Assembly (NCBI GenBank): GCA_027946365.1
Contig: JAPEUQ010000017.1
Span: 620,001-684,000, forward strand
From: Kalmusia sp. IMI 367209
Taxonomy: Eukaryota; Ascomycota; Dothideomycetes; Pleosporales; Didymosphaeriaceae
DNA length: 64,000 bases
Direction: 5' to 3'
Shown: piece by piece, positions 36,201 to 46,981 of the stretch
How the letters are laid out: the number at the start of each line of letters is the position of its first letter
How positions within the stretch are numbered: position 1 is the stretch's first letter
Notes under the pieces: generated by a model
Seen by the model: only the letters and a program-made list of their open reading frames with translations
Told to the model about the DNA's origin: nothing
Database searches by the model: none
Program-made: the position numbers and the translations under genes

Positions 36201-36814
36201 CTGCCTGCCGTCAATGAGTCTGCCGTTTTTGGGTCTTTGCCGTCAGTACTTGGGCGTGGGAATCGAGAAGTCTCGCGGTCCTCTGATTGACGTCCCGGTT
36301 GTGGTGTTCCCTTGGTGATCCCTAATCCTTTGTTCTTCGTGTCTGATCTTCCTAGGCCAAACCAGCCCTGCTTCCTAATGGACCCACCGCTTTTCCTCTC
36401 GCTTTCTTGGGGATACACCTGATGCGGCACGTTGCCTCGGTGTCTTGCGAAGCTGGTATCTACTGTGATTCCAGGTTTTGTGTTTCTTCCAATAACTTCC
36501 ATCTTGCGTGACCGGGTCCGTGATATTCTCGAGGCGAAAGACCGTGAGCTGCGTTTGGCCATCGCTCTTCGTGCGGCTATCTGTGCGTCGCTTTCAGCTG
36601 GTGCTTGCTGATGCATACTGTTTGGTAGAATGAAGGCGCCGTTGAATTGGCCGTTAAAATGGCCGTTGAAGTGTACCAGTATGTGACCATCTTGGTCGTG
36701 ACTATGATTATTCGGGCCTGCGGTTGGTGCAGCATAGGCAAGGTTCGTCGTGGTACTTTGCAATGAAGTTTCGTGGGACTGCTGCCCAAAACGGCTTTCT
36801 TGGTGTGTGCTCAT
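33278..36814 (-). CDS. Large single-pass membrane protein with proline-rich repeats
   Basis: Uninterrupted frame of 1178 aa from ATG 36814; the frame extends 17 codons further but only to a TTG. I do not recognise a named family, though I recall similar large proteins in other Pezizomycotina, sometimes labelled glycoprotease-like without clear reason. About 770 residues of disordered, Ser/Thr/Pro-rich sequence precede a Lys cluster, a short Cys run (CLLCCCC) and one membrane helix at about residues 772-795. The Cys run next to the membrane suggests palmitoylation. The remaining 380 residues would lie outside the cytosol; they contain several NxT/NxS sites and end with a CRCKW motif. Four proline-rich repeats lie at about residues 618-705. 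The arrangement suggests a cell-surface or vesicle protein with a long cytosolic scaffold. Function is unknown. Confidence 0.8.
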   Translation of the reverse strand: MSTHQESRFGQQSHETSLQSTTTNLAYAAPTAGPNNHSHDQDGHILVHFNGHFNGQFNGAFILPNSMHQQAPAESDAQIAARRAMAKRSSRSFASRISRTRSRKMEVIGRNTKPGITVDTSFARHRGNVPHQVYPQESERKSGGSIRKQGWFGLGRSDTKNKGLGITKGTPQPGRQSEDRETSRFPRPSTDGKDPKTADSLTAGSKSWQEISPWDRPIPIGITVPSDSVTDFSPYQATRVRSDSDATLATPSIIVTPAAAMKSVWSPDTASDYTPARASSIYSRATFMPPSDSDVPPVPTLPADVQKLSTQKTSFDAQRDWHTGYPTRARTDTLESGDTAFEEEQDDLARKDRIMSTGTVFEEDDTPLREKKLYTLSVDTSTVPTPRRSQGWWNIITTPFVMSRRNSVWTQNGRHGDKTPDIPMVPAEYGTYRNSPSPSSTYPWSATDRSPSTHGDSPLRPPPSMSTAVTTPEVGERAHNNGISVTVINEASVKNFPVPQVTSLPSHAPTSSTHGSVFTTPEMTLLRSQQTPELSKASGTPPAPVRSVSPAVDTAANGAVSVPHYPHSQPQPINVNIEIHDRRIVANDQAGTASTAATTQPGHAVVVPVPTYTMSTATRNHTPPQGAPFFPPPPNNDNNNTASRSHTPPQGAPFFPPPPDNNTASKTHTPPQTAPFFPPPNGNTAPSSHTPPQAAPFFPPPPHSTLKDKHFSYDNVSRASSPVSTIHKSEMKRAKQHRRMNKFMSQIPLCGRKKGAKKDDKKDEKKKKKKTRCLLCCCCIFILVLLAIIIPLVVVFTKKSHHDPTNPIAGTPDTSDDGPTQWLNNTGYPPMKTGVLTIAQPEAVEEESGCVAPTTLWSCALPKEQQKDNEPNKPDQPNFKVQITFENGTGAELSQATRRAANPVSAGAFMRSLLRARATPSASPAVPSVEEMKFLGQTTDENSSPFEGETTPFFMSFQDPNDASSSRLVKRADDPTNITMVIPPPSLNADGTAAPANLLSFPSAQPLRLFNRGKPDEYYGFYTYFDRSIFLKSIDSSNGRGGNPADTNGGSLRDAASLRCTYTQTRFLVQIWTRSDKTKPLLEQGSNTNASKRPGTFPYPVTFTIDRHGGDITKKNLFCYKMENDTTIVDKPNNKFFQFEDRAFGGNLVNGTQGKPNAKGPIDGGSGGCRCKWQNWLD
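34700..34960 (-). repeat. Four tandem proline-rich coding repeats
   Basis: Inside the 1178-aa membrane protein. Each unit has the core HTPPQxAPFFPPP(P), spaced by Asn/Ser/Thr-rich linkers of differing length. The DNA copies differ at many third positions, so they are not a recent expansion. Polyproline cores of this kind commonly bind profilin, SH3 or EVH1 domains. Confidence 0.85.
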
Positions 36815-38904
36815 ATCTTTCGATATCCTCGTGTCGTCGGTTTGCGTTGGGAAGGGCAAATACAAAGGGCGCGAGATGGTTCGTAAGTGTGGCGATTCGA
36901 TTTGCTCAGCAGGCGGTTCGTAGACAATGCATTGTCTTTATGAAGGTGAAACAAAGACGGTTTTGGTGGTTATGCTAGGTTTTCTATTGTTTGGGGCGAC
37001 TGGATAGGACTTCAATAAGGAAACAGAACAACAACAAGACTCTGAAAGAATGGCAGGGCAACGAAAGCAGCAACAAACGGACAAACGAAGAGATAGAGTG
37101 AAGGAGAGAAAAGATGCGTTCCTGTCGCGGTGGCGCGAAGTCCACGACATCGGGTAGCTCTTGTAAACCCATGTTGCCTACCCGCCATACTGTATACTTT
37201 TAGCTCCATGCACAATCTTGTGTCTCGTGTTATGATTCGACAAGCGCTCTGGACACGACGGATTGCGTCAAGCTATTCCAGCAAAGCAGAGGGAGAGCAG
37301 GGTCATGAGTGAAGTGATTGGAGGCACAGGTCGCCCGGTAGAGTGGGTCTGGCCTGTTCGCGGGCGCCATCTAACAGCTTTGAGGCTCATAGGCGCCCGG
37401 GGATTCGTTCGGCTTGAAATGTACAACGCAAAGCCACACCTGAGACGCTCCAGAGAGCGGCCTCGTCGTGGTCGATGGCCAAATAATGGATCGAGGTCGT
37501 GCAGCCAGTCAGAAGCGGGAGCGGGCATCCTAAGCGCTTGTCCTGGCGCGTAAATAGATGGGCCAAGAGCAACCCCAGCTACCCGTCCTCGGTTCAGTGT
37601 ACAAGTAATCCAGGCCCTCGAGCTCCTGGAGAAGCCATTCTTCTTGGCAAATATGCTCCAGAATGATTGATGCATGCTCCGCTCGAGGCCTTGGCGGCAT
37701 TCCTTTGCGATCCATGCGAGTTCGTTGACCTCTATACGACATCTGGAAGGGCCGGGCCGGTAGGACTTGCCTTCCACCCTGCCAATGAACAACAATCGCA
37801 TTCCGACACGCGAGGCTATCGTGTACACCAATATCCCGTATGCGGTGGAAGTTGCAGCGGAGTGGGGGAGACCCGAAGGCTCCCCGATGGCCCTTCCTGC
37901 AGCCGTCCTGCGGAGGAATGGCTGAGGTGTAAAGTGTCGCGTGCAGCAACCTGGCATATCGTGCTACCGCGTACAGAGAGAAGAGGCATGGACTCGTGAC
38001 AGCCGTGTGCGAGGATAGTGTACAACGATAAAGACGACAACGACGACTCCCTTGAACACGGAACGAGGGATTAGTCCCATGCTGACTAAGATCGCTCGGA
38101 AGCTGCTGCTCGTACTGTGCGGACTCGAGGGCGCATGTTGAGTGTTCAGATGCTTCGAGTCAGCTGGCTAGTGCTCGCAACGCGCTGCATGGCGACATCT
38201 CGTCAGCCGCCTCGATAGCCAACGCAGTAGGGAGTAGGGATAGATCTTCGTGCGCCAAGCGAGGTTGGGAAAGGAGTAGATAGGCGGCGTTGCTCTCGTA
38301 GCTTCGCCAAGCGGCCTCCAAGTGGCCTCAGCGCCCGTCGCAGGGAACACGGGCTGGGTCTTTTAATTTTATTGAGGTCCTCCTTTTTGCAGGCCGTCTC
38401 TGTCGTGGTGTTGTACCTGATCAATTGCACCCGCTGCAGCAGACAACGGTTGCACCGCCTCGAGAACCTCCCTTCGGCCCCGTGCAACCAGACGCCGCCC
38501 ACGCCAGCAGCTCCAAATCGCCGCAGGCCCTCCTGCGACCCGCTAGGACACCTTGCTTCTGCGGCAGCCCCTCCGACATTGACAGCAATTTCCTTGCGCG
38601 GTCGACGGGCGTCCCAGGTCCACGGAGAGTCCTGCGCTCATCATCAAGCCACGCGCAGCGCAGCGGCGCTTTTTCATTCCGCGCCCCTCGAACCCGCTGA
38701 AAGTCATTCGCCCTGGCTTCTCCGAACTCTTTCTCCGCCTCGTCTGGCCAACGTCGGAGGCGCTCATCTGCTGCAAAGCACCCGCCAAACCTCAATCTGA
38801 ACGACGGATCCGAGTCGCGCAGCAGGCTAGGCAATACGAGCGGGCACGCGGGTGGCTCCTTCGAGCACATCCTGCCCCCCATCCCCGGCACACCAGCCGT
38901 CGAC
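36815..38904. other. Gene-free region, 2.1 kb
   Basis: Divergent promoters of the large membrane protein and the mannosyltransferase. A 229-codon minus-strand frame at 37268-37957 starts with ATG but overlaps frames of similar length on both strands and resembles nothing I know; it is not called. The last 500 bp before 38905 are C-rich and probably 5' UTR. Confidence 0.4.
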
Positions 38905-40362
38905 ATGTCAAGATCACCGTCGCCGCGCCCGGGAGGCTGGTCAAGTCCAGGCCTCAACACACCCTACGACAGCGGCGGGCGGAGCAGCCCGTTCGCGAAT
39001 GGCAGCTCCAACAACGTCACCTGGGCATCGGCCCAGGCCCGCAGCGCGAACGTGAAGGGATACACCGCTTTCAATCCACGCAATCAAGGCTTCTTTGGGA
39101 AGCATTTTCGGCGCCTCTCTACGAGTCTGCCGTTCAGCTACGGGGAGAAGGAGAAGCTGGGCCGGGGGCGGTACCAGGGCAACAACAAGATCATGCAGAT
39201 GCTGAACAGAATCGGCTGGAATCTGTGGCGTCTGCGCAAGTCTGTAGGCGTGATACTGCTCATACTCCTCTCCTACATTTTGTTCTATGCCACACGTAAG
39301 TCATCCAGCCCGGCATCTGCCAACCACGCTGACCGTAGTAGCATTACACCGTGTATATCGGCGTTCCTCATGGTTTGGCGGAGGCAGCAAATACGTCCTG
39401 ATCCTCGCAGCAAACCAGGGCGGAGGTGTCATGGAGTGGAAGGGCCCGAGAGAATGGGCTATCGAACGAGACAGCGTCAAGAACAAGAAGAAGTATACGC
39501 AGAAGTGGGGGTACGACTTGGAGATTGTGGACATGAGCACGAAGAAGCGGTATGCTCATGAGTGGAGGGAAAGTTGGGAAAAGGTGGACACCATCCGAAA
39601 CGCTATGCGCAAATATCCGCACGCTGAATGGTACGTAGTACGTGACGAAAGATGTTTGCACCGCTAACTCTAAAAAGGTTCTGGTGGCTGGACACGAATA
39701 CGTTCATCATGGAGCCGACGTACTCTCTCCAGAACCATATCTTCAAGCAGCTAAACGCTATCACGTATCGCGACATCAACGTCTACAACCCGCTCAACAT
39801 CACCCACCCGCTCACAGACGAATACCTCGACCCAGAAACACGATCTTCCGTTGGCGACGGCAAGGTCGATTCGATCAACATGATAGTGCCTCAGGATTGT
39901 GGTGGCTTCAATCTCGGCTCGTTCTTCGTCCGCAGGAGTGTCTGGACAGACAGACTGATGGACATATGGTGGGACCCGGTTGGCTACGAGCAGAAACACA
40001 TGGAATGGGAGCATAAAGAACAAGATGCTTTGGAATACATGTACAAAAACCAACCGTGGATTCGCCCTCACCTGGCCTTCATCCACCAACGGAAGATCAA
40101 CGCATTCCCACCAGGAGCATGCGGGGAGAAGGGAGACGACCCGCATATTCACTACAAAGAGAAAGAACGAGACTTCCTTGTAAACATGGCTGGCTGCGAA
40201 TGGGGCCGCGACTGCTGGGGCGAGATGTACAAGTACCGCCAGCTCAGCAACCGTCTGAACAGGAACCCATGGGAGAAGTTCAAGGACTGGATCAGCGACT
40301 CGGTGAAGGCCCACCGCGAGAAAGGGAAGAAGAAGGAAGGGAAAGACAAGAAGACCAATTAA
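38905..40362 (+). CDS. MNN10: Golgi alpha-1,6-mannosyltransferase subunit, MNN10/MNN11 family (GT34)
   Basis: Three exons, 38905-39295, 39342-39630 and 39678-40362, with introns of 46 and 47 nt, giving 454 aa. Mnn10 is part of the M-Pol II complex that extends the N-glycan mannan backbone in the cis-Golgi. The protein is type II: a Ser/Pro-rich cytosolic tail, one membrane helix at about residues 113-130 (SVGVILLILLSYILFY), then the luminal GT34 domain. Visible family blocks are RSSWFGGGSKYVLILAANQGG, WESWEKV-type and KYPHAEW, then WWLDTNTFIMEP carrying the DxN/DxD-type metal site at D232, and FNLGSFFVRRSVW. The first intron ends in TAGTAG, so two in-frame acceptors exist; I used the second, which gives TPLHRVYRR. 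The C-terminus is lysine-rich. MNN11 is the closest alternative. Confidence 0.9.
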
Positions 40363-41965
40363 TAGGAGCATAGCAACGCACTCTCGGCACTAGCTCCACC
40401 ACGAGACGACCGCTTGAGCTGGATTTCTCTGGGCATCATCTGTTCACTTCATTGTTTCTGTTCTCGCATTTCCGAGGGTGTTTGGGGTCGCGTTCTGACC
40501 ATGTTCTGTACCATATCATGATCTATTCCGTCTACAAGTTGAGAAGATATGAACGTTTCCTTGGGAGGCTGTCCTTGGGCCAGGAATTTTTGCTACAACC
40601 ATGTTGTTGGCACCCTAGTCCCCTTCTCGCTGGTCTTTTATCGACTCGAAGTCGCTTGACGATTTGACTTCCTAGACTGAGGGAAATTTTTTATAGCCGT
40701 AGAGTTTTCCAGTTGCTTTGGTATGGGGTGGGTGAGGGATAGAGGGCACGGGGTTGCATCGTTCACTCTAGCAGACTACTACGACTGTAGTCTGTCAATA
40801 AAGAAGCATATCAAAACTCGACTCATAGTCTACTAGCTTGCCTTCGGGACTTGTGACATTATAGCTGGTGGATAAAAGACGCCAGACACTCCAGAAAACG
40901 TGTATTGATTTATTCGGCTTCAAGTCGCGTGCTATACCAGATGATACAATATAGAGGTAGATTGATTGTATCAACGCTATAGGCTGCTACGGTATCCGAC
41001 TTGGTGGTTCACCTACTGAGTGTTCTGATATGGGACTTATATTGAGCTCCTTCTAGACCCTGGACCTCATCGAAAGATCTTCGTACAAGTGCTGTGTGAG
41101 GCTAGCGCAATACACCTCTACACCGCCCGAGCACGGGTAATATGCGGGGGTCTACATAAAATGTCCGGATGGCAGCATCAAAAGCGCGCGACGAAGGTCA
41201 AGAGATGAGACGACGCAAGCACTCGGGCTGAGGCATCAGACTTTGAGCGGCAGTGTCCTCAAGTAGCTCCACGGATGATGCCAAATGTCTCAAGTGCTTA
41301 GGCAGATGAGCATCATGGCACGGTGGTGAGTATCTAAGCCCCAACTTAGGAAGGTGGGCTCTGGCGCATGATTCGTCAGTTCACCGCCTGCCACCGCCAT
41401 TACCGTCGCCATGTGTCCGTCTACGAATGCACCGTGACCGCACCTCAGACACTCATGAGGCCAGGCACGGAGGCCTACCGTCACTGCAATCTACTCTTCC
41501 ACGCTCCCTTACTCCACCATCACCCCACCTCACCCTTCTCCTGTCGTTTCGTTTGATCGCTGCCCCGCCAAACGCGCATCGGTACGTGTTCTCGCCGAGA
41601 ACGTCATTGTAGCGGTGCCAAACGCTGGCCTCTGCGCCGCGCATCGAGCCAGCCGCTGGCGTAGCGTCAGCGAACGAGCGGGCTGAACTGCCATTCCCAA
41701 CCGCAACGCGTGCGGCGCATCGAGCGCTCGAAGCCTCGACGAAGACATATAGGCGACAGCCGGTGGTTTTGTCTGTTGCTTGGCCATAGGACGCTTCCTT
41801 TGAGCGACAGCGCCAGACAAAGAACCGAAGTCGGAACAGCTCCACTTGAGCGCATACTCACTCCACCGCGCTCCACCCATCTGTGTATAGCCTGACCCGC
41901 GTCAGTGAAGCATAGGGTGGTCCGATCTCGCTGTCGCGTTTCATTTATTTACGTTTTCAAGAGAA
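40363..41965. other. Gene-free region, 1.6 kb
   Basis: 3' region of the mannosyltransferase and promoter of the next gene. Minus-strand frames of 110-130 codons at 41453-41880 overlap each other in different frames and are not supported. No RNA gene recognised. Confidence 0.45.
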
Positions 41966-43381
41966 ATGCAGCAGCAGCAACAGCACCCGCTTCAGGCGCA
42001 GTCATCCAGGCAAGACGGTGGAAGCTCGCAAGATACACATACCATGGCACCTTCACCGCTGCTTCCGAGGCACCATTCAGAGGGTAAGTCATTTCTCATA
42101 CTATCAATGTCTCCTTCAATATGTAAGGGAAGGTCTATAGTCCCTATTCACCCCGCTACTATGGAATCCAGCTCAAATCGCTCACACTTCACAGACTCAT
42201 GGGTTGATGTCAGCTCCCGCCCTTCCTCATCCTCGTTATCCTCCACCGCCGACGAAATCATCACCACAGGACTCAGAGTTCAGCATGATTCAAACCTACA
42301 CCGACGACGAAGGCGTGCGCGCACTACCGGCCCGTTCCAGATAGGCACCGGGTACCGAGTGACGAGCGCTGGCGGAGGTAACAGTAGCCAAGAGGAGTAT
42401 GATGAGAGCGAAAGTGAGTCGGACAGGGTCATGACATCTTCCAACGAAGGTATCGGTCCTTCACCGCTTCAGAACGAGCTGAGGAGGCCTTCACGAGGCC
42501 CCTATTCGGTCGCATCGTCCGAGACTATGTCGGAACGCGAGGGAGATGATGAAGATGAAGATGATGACGAGAACGCAACCGCAGTCAACTACCCACGATC
42601 GTCGAGGAGACATTTTGAGCCACGTCCGAATGCTTTCTCTCATCCATCGGAGCAGCCTTCCATACGTTCGCAGTCGGGGACCGTATACGAGCCTCGGAGA
42701 CCTACAGCTCGGCCATCGTCGCAGCGACACTCTTATCCTCAACACACACCCTACAACGCTCTCTCTCCTAACGCTCAAGCGGACCATGACGAGGCTCTGA
42801 GAGCCAGTCTATCCACACTCCTTACTGCTGCCGCTGCGGTACGAGGGCTACCCAAACCGGGCCAACCACGTAATGTCACTTCCAATAACCCCGGGCGAAT
42901 AAACCCTACGTCTCTCCGCTTAGTTCCCGAGTCTGTAGCACTAGGCGAAGCAGCAGAAGACGATGGCAATGATCCTGCCTCTGCCAGTGCTCTTCCGTCG
43001 TCGCCTCATACTGTTAGTAGCAGTCCCTCCGATCAATCCAAGCGCAAGGCCAGCCCACCAGTCAATGCAACAACTAGAAGCAGTAGCAAAGAGCGCCGCG
43101 CGATTAAGAAGATGCGGAGAACCGGTCCCTTAGTCGAGGAGATCAGCCCTACTCTACTCACCTGGGTCGTTAGTGCTGGTGTCCTTGTGCTTGTGAGCGC
43201 CCTAGGCTTCTCGGCTGGTTATGTTGTTGGTAAAGAAGCGGGCCATGCCGAGGCGGTGAGCCAGATAGGCTCTGTCGGCGAAGCCGGTAGATGTGGTAAA
43301 GAAGCTGCATCTGGCCTCCGTGGGGCTGGTTCAGGGCTTAGACGACTAAGGTGGACAGGCGGAAGCGGTGTCCGCGTCTAA
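41966..43381 (+). CDS. Ser-rich protein with one C-terminal membrane segment, unknown function
   Basis: Probable two-exon gene, 41966-42083 and 42141-43381, giving 452 aa. The 57-nt intron (GTAAGTC...CTATAG) is a multiple of three and has no in-frame stop, so the unspliced frame of 471 aa is also open. The protein is dominated by Ser, Arg, Pro and acidic runs (EGDDEDEDDDE) and is largely disordered. A basic cluster (KERRAIKKMRR) precedes one hydrophobic segment, LLTWVVSAGVLVLVSALGF, near residues 378-403 of the unspliced frame. A Gly/Arg-rich tail of about 50 residues follows. The basic cluster would favour a cytosolic N-terminus. The N-terminal Gln run comes from CAG/CAA codons. No homologue can be named. 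Confidence 0.65.
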   Translation: MQQQQQHPLQAQSSRQDGGSSQDTHTMAPSPLLPRHHSEGKSFLILSMSPSICKGRSIVPIHPATMESSSNRSHFTDSWVDVSSRPSSSSLSSTADEIITTGLRVQHDSNLHRRRRRARTTGPFQIGTGYRVTSAGGGNSSQEEYDESESESDRVMTSSNEGIGPSPLQNELRRPSRGPYSVASSETMSEREGDDEDEDDDENATAVNYPRSSRRHFEPRPNAFSHPSEQPSIRSQSGTVYEPRRPTARPSSQRHSYPQHTPYNALSPNAQADHDEALRASLSTLLTAAAAVRGLPKPGQPRNVTSNNPGRINPTSLRLVPESVALGEAAEDDGNDPASASALPSSPHTVSSSPSDQSKRKASPPVNATTRSSSKERRAIKKMRRTGPLVEEISPTLLTWVVSAGVLVLVSALGFSAGYVVGKEAGHAEAVSQIGSVGEAGRCGKEAASGLRGAGSGLRRLRWTGGSGVRV

Positions 43382-44006
43382 TCATTTTACGTTGTGACGA
43401 CCCACGATGGCCACGAATATACACGAGACGCGACGAGGTTTGATGTGGGAAACTTAATACAATTATGGCATACAAGCAACGACTTTGGCAGCATGGCTTT
43501 GGCTTCTAAATACCTTCCTTAATGGCGTTCACCGAACTATCACTGCATATTTTCTTCCGTAAGCGATCAAGGTGTGGGAAGGGGCGTTATTGGATCTTGA
43601 TTTTAGGGGCGTTTGATTGAAGCGGAGATGTTGGAAATCCTACCTCCGAATCCATACGCTGGCGACGGTACAGGCATGCCGTCGTCTAATGCTGTGGAGC
43701 AAGCGCGCTGTCACGTGCGGTAAGCATTGCATATACCTAGGTAATTCTTACCTCGATATAGAATATTATTTTCAAGCGCTTCGCCTATATACGTGAGCGA
43801 GATAATTACAACACATGTTAGTCAAACACGCCTTGTATGACACACGTAGCTACTATGCGGCGATTGTGGTATTACTATTTTCGGCGTCTCCTGAGTGGAG
43901 ACAAAAGCTCGCCGACTCGGTTTCTCGCTAACTCGCAAGTAGTAGAAATACTACTAATACCCCAGACGCAAACTAATTATTATAAAATCTTTACCTTGAT
44001 ATTATC
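43382..44006. other. Intergenic, AT-leaning
   Basis: 625 bp. The last 280 bp are AT-rich compared with the flanking genes and include a CTATATACG element near 43786. No gene seen. Confidence 0.45.
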
Positions 44007-45221
44007 ATGTCGCAAAGCAAGATCTATAACCCTCCAAGTATACTTAGCCTCGTGAAATTATTTGCCCGCATTGGTACGTTAGTCTACCCACGCTCACTAC
44101 ATCATCCTAGCTCTTTACTAAACACTTTCCCAGCCTCTGCTACTCTCTTCCGAGCATTATCATACCCCTTCCGATCAACACGCGCGCCTTCTCTCCGCAA
44201 AGATGTGCTCAACACTGCTATCCGCACACTCCTAACCCACATCACCGTCCCACAATCTCGGTATTTAAACGCGTCAACTACACAGCGCTACCTCTCCTTC
44301 TGCAAAGCGCAGAAGAGACGTCCAACTACCATCGAAGTCCCGTACTCAAATGGAAAAGAGAAGGCAGTCGCGCACTGGATCGGTGACCCGGATGCGGATG
44401 TAGTGATACTGTATTTCCACGGCGGCGCGTATTTCCAGCCTGCTACCAGCGGGACGTTTCTCTATCTGCAACACACCATCACGACTTTGCAGAAAGAGAA
44501 GAAAGGCAGGAGTGTCGCCGCGCTGGTGATGGCGTACACGCTCGCACCCGAAGCTGCATTCCCCACGCAGATGCAAGAAGGCGCGGCCGTGCTGCGGTGG
44601 CTATTTGACGAGAAAGGTCGGAGCGCAGCGTCGGTGTTCCTGGGCGGTGACTCGGCAGGTGGGTGTATCGCGCTCAGCCTCTTGTCGCATCTGCTCCATC
44701 CGCGTCAGGATGTGGAGAAGGTTGTGTTGCCGGGGACGTTGGGTGGCGCGTTGCTGTTCAGTCCGAGCGTGGCACAGCGCGGAAACTTCGACAGCTTCAG
44801 GCGCAATGCAGGTGTTGATATGCTTCCCGCTGTTAGAATTCCTGATTGGGGCGCTATGTATCTTGGCAAGATGGAGGAGCTGCAAGGCTCGGTTGAGACG
44901 GTGTTTAGCACCGATGCCTATTCTGAGCCCGTCATTGCGGGTGAGGATTGGTGGCTAGGTCTACATCAGATTGTGCAGAATTTGCTCGTTATGAGTGGCG
45001 GAGATGAGGTATTTGCGGATGCGATAAGCGCACTGGGTGAGGATGTGAAGAGCGGCTGGTTGAAAGGAGGCGGGGAAAAGGATCGAGTTGTATTTGTTGA
45101 GACACCGAGAGAGGCACATATTGGACCTATTGTCGACTTTATGATGACTAGGGGAAAGGGCGTGGTGTCGAACTCGCAGCGAATTGTGGAAGAGTGGTGG
45201 AGGGCGAGATTAAGTGAGTGA
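44007..45221 (+). CDS. Alpha/beta hydrolase, HSL (lipase/esterase) family
   Basis: Single-exon gene for 404 aa. It belongs to the hormone-sensitive-lipase-like group (alpha/beta hydrolase fold 3), which includes esterases and deacetylases. The oxyanion motif YFHGGAYF contains His138-Gly-Gly, the nucleophile elbow is GGDSAGG with Ser216, the acidic residue is likely Asp333 in MSGGDEVF, and the base is likely His371 in REAHIGP. All four catalytic elements are in the expected order and spacing, so the enzyme should be active. A hydrophobic patch near residues 11-25 could be an anchor but is not a clear signal peptide. Substrate unknown. Upstream DNA is AT-rich and there is no obvious partner gene. 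Confidence 0.87.
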   Translation: MSQSKIYNPPSILSLVKLFARIGTLVYPRSLHHPSSLLNTFPASATLFRALSYPFRSTRAPSLRKDVLNTAIRTLLTHITVPQSRYLNASTTQRYLSFCKAQKRRPTTIEVPYSNGKEKAVAHWIGDPDADVVILYFHGGAYFQPATSGTFLYLQHTITTLQKEKKGRSVAALVMAYTLAPEAAFPTQMQEGAAVLRWLFDEKGRSAASVFLGGDSAGGCIALSLLSHLLHPRQDVEKVVLPGTLGGALLFSPSVAQRGNFDSFRRNAGVDMLPAVRIPDWGAMYLGKMEELQGSVETVFSTDAYSEPVIAGEDWWLGLHQIVQNLLVMSGGDEVFADAISALGEDVKSGWLKGGGEKDRVVFVETPREAHIGPIVDFMMTRGKGVVSNSQRIVEEWWRARLSE

Positions 45222-46981
45222 TGGAGTGCCCCTGAAAGTGGGGCGAAAGATCATTTAGATTAGAGAAATACTATCTACATAAGAGGGTATTGACATAAGA
45301 TGATTCTTTACGACCTATGAAGGTGCTTCGAAAGCGTGGAACGTATTTTCGCTTAAGAACGAGTCTCTAAGAAAACGGGGAGCTTAATAACATTGCATTC
45401 CTCAGCTAAGTCGCACTCTTCTATGCAAGCAGATCCATCTGATCTCAGACGATCCTAATGCTATAAACCCTGCAGTGTTGTATGTAAACAGAACATACAT
45501 TCATGTCTTCCACCATCTATCATCTAAGCCTTAAAAGCTCATACCCGTTATCCACCTAGGTTACTTCACAGACCGTAAAACTAATCCCAACGCCGGTACA
45601 ATCCTAATCAACCACCTAGCATCGTCCATGAAGGTTGAAGTCTGCCCTTACACTCCGGCGTATATTGTCAACAATCCATAGACGTCACTACGCACCCGTT
45701 GTTGGTGCTCAATTGCGTCTGCTAGTCGCCCTTTTTGGACGATGTTGGCGGAGCCTCAAGTGCGCCAATCGATCGTAGGACCCGCCAGCGGTCATGTCAT
45801 CGTCCTCAGGGCCGCTCAGGGTGCCGACGAAGCCAGTAGAGCAGTCAGTGCCTGATATAACGCAATATTATAGTTGTGGTTTGCTATTTCAGATGATCAT
45901 TAGCCTTGGAAGTCTCCGCAGGTACTACATCAGCATAGCATTCGATGTTTTGATATCCAATCACCTAAAGGCCGACCAAGGATCTTTATGCAAATGCGAG
46001 AAGAATTGCCTGCGTTGAAGAACATCGAGGACTTCGAAAGTTTATTTTCGCTTATCATCATTTTTGTAGAAGAAGAAAGCTACGTGTTGTTTTACCAGAT
46101 ATTCTTTTGTCAGAGTCTCCGTGATGAATACTGAAATCATAGTCTTCTATTCGCCTGGGCTGTCAGAAAGATGGACAAGAGGTCTGTCTGTGGGTGAGGA
46201 CTCATAGCGGTAGGTAGTCTTGATCCACTTAAGAGTATCATGGTTTCTGCCTCCTTCCTCACGTATGATTACCACCAGGAATTATGATCGTCGAGTAGAC
46301 AACCATGGGAACTAAGGTGATGATCACACCGAAGGGTCATTGTGATGATTCACTCAATACAGTGGCGTTGAGAAAATAATTGTGGACAGTGTTTCGCGTG
46401 GATTCGATGATGAAATTTCCTTGCCTACCATCATTCTACTGGGCAATGGAAAGATGCTGCGAACCTTTGTACTGAATGGCAATATGTCCGGACTTGACTC
46501 ACAGAGAGATGGTTCTAGCCATCAGGCCATTTCCGTATTCGCTATCGCAAAGCTTGAGAAGGCCTCAGATGCACATCCCTTGCTCTCAACCACACATGCA
46601 CCAGGCCAGCATCCTGCATGAACAAACCAATATTAGCATGCAACTTTATTTTCTATTACCCTACCAGAACCGACTCTAAATGTGAAGTCCGCGCATAGCA
46701 ATCGATAAAACCGAGGGCTGATGTTCCAGCTGAGCCGACTTCCAACGCCTCATCTCTTGTTTCGTACAAGCATCTCGTATTTTCGCCGAAATTCGCCATT
46801 TTCAGCCTGGTAGGCATAATTTGGCGCTCGATGCAATACGAGTGGGATTCCAAACCAAACATAGGACAAAATGCAGTCCTCCTGTAGACTCATACTTTCT
46901 GCGATTCCATGAGCAATTGTTTGATCTTGCGCAAAACCCCAAACTTGCTCTTTCATAGCTGCATCTGACGCTGACGGCAAC
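45222..46981. other. Gene-free region, 1.8 kb
   Basis: Contains only frames of 60-80 codons in several orientations (for example 45794-46018 and 46382-46621, plus strand) without recognisable features. It may contain decayed sequence. No repeat structure identified by eye. Confidence 0.45.

Noticed and set aside
37268..37957. 229-codon minus-strand frame with ATG
   Set aside because: Overlapped by long frames on both strands, no recognisable domain, no splice structure that improves it; composition explains its length.
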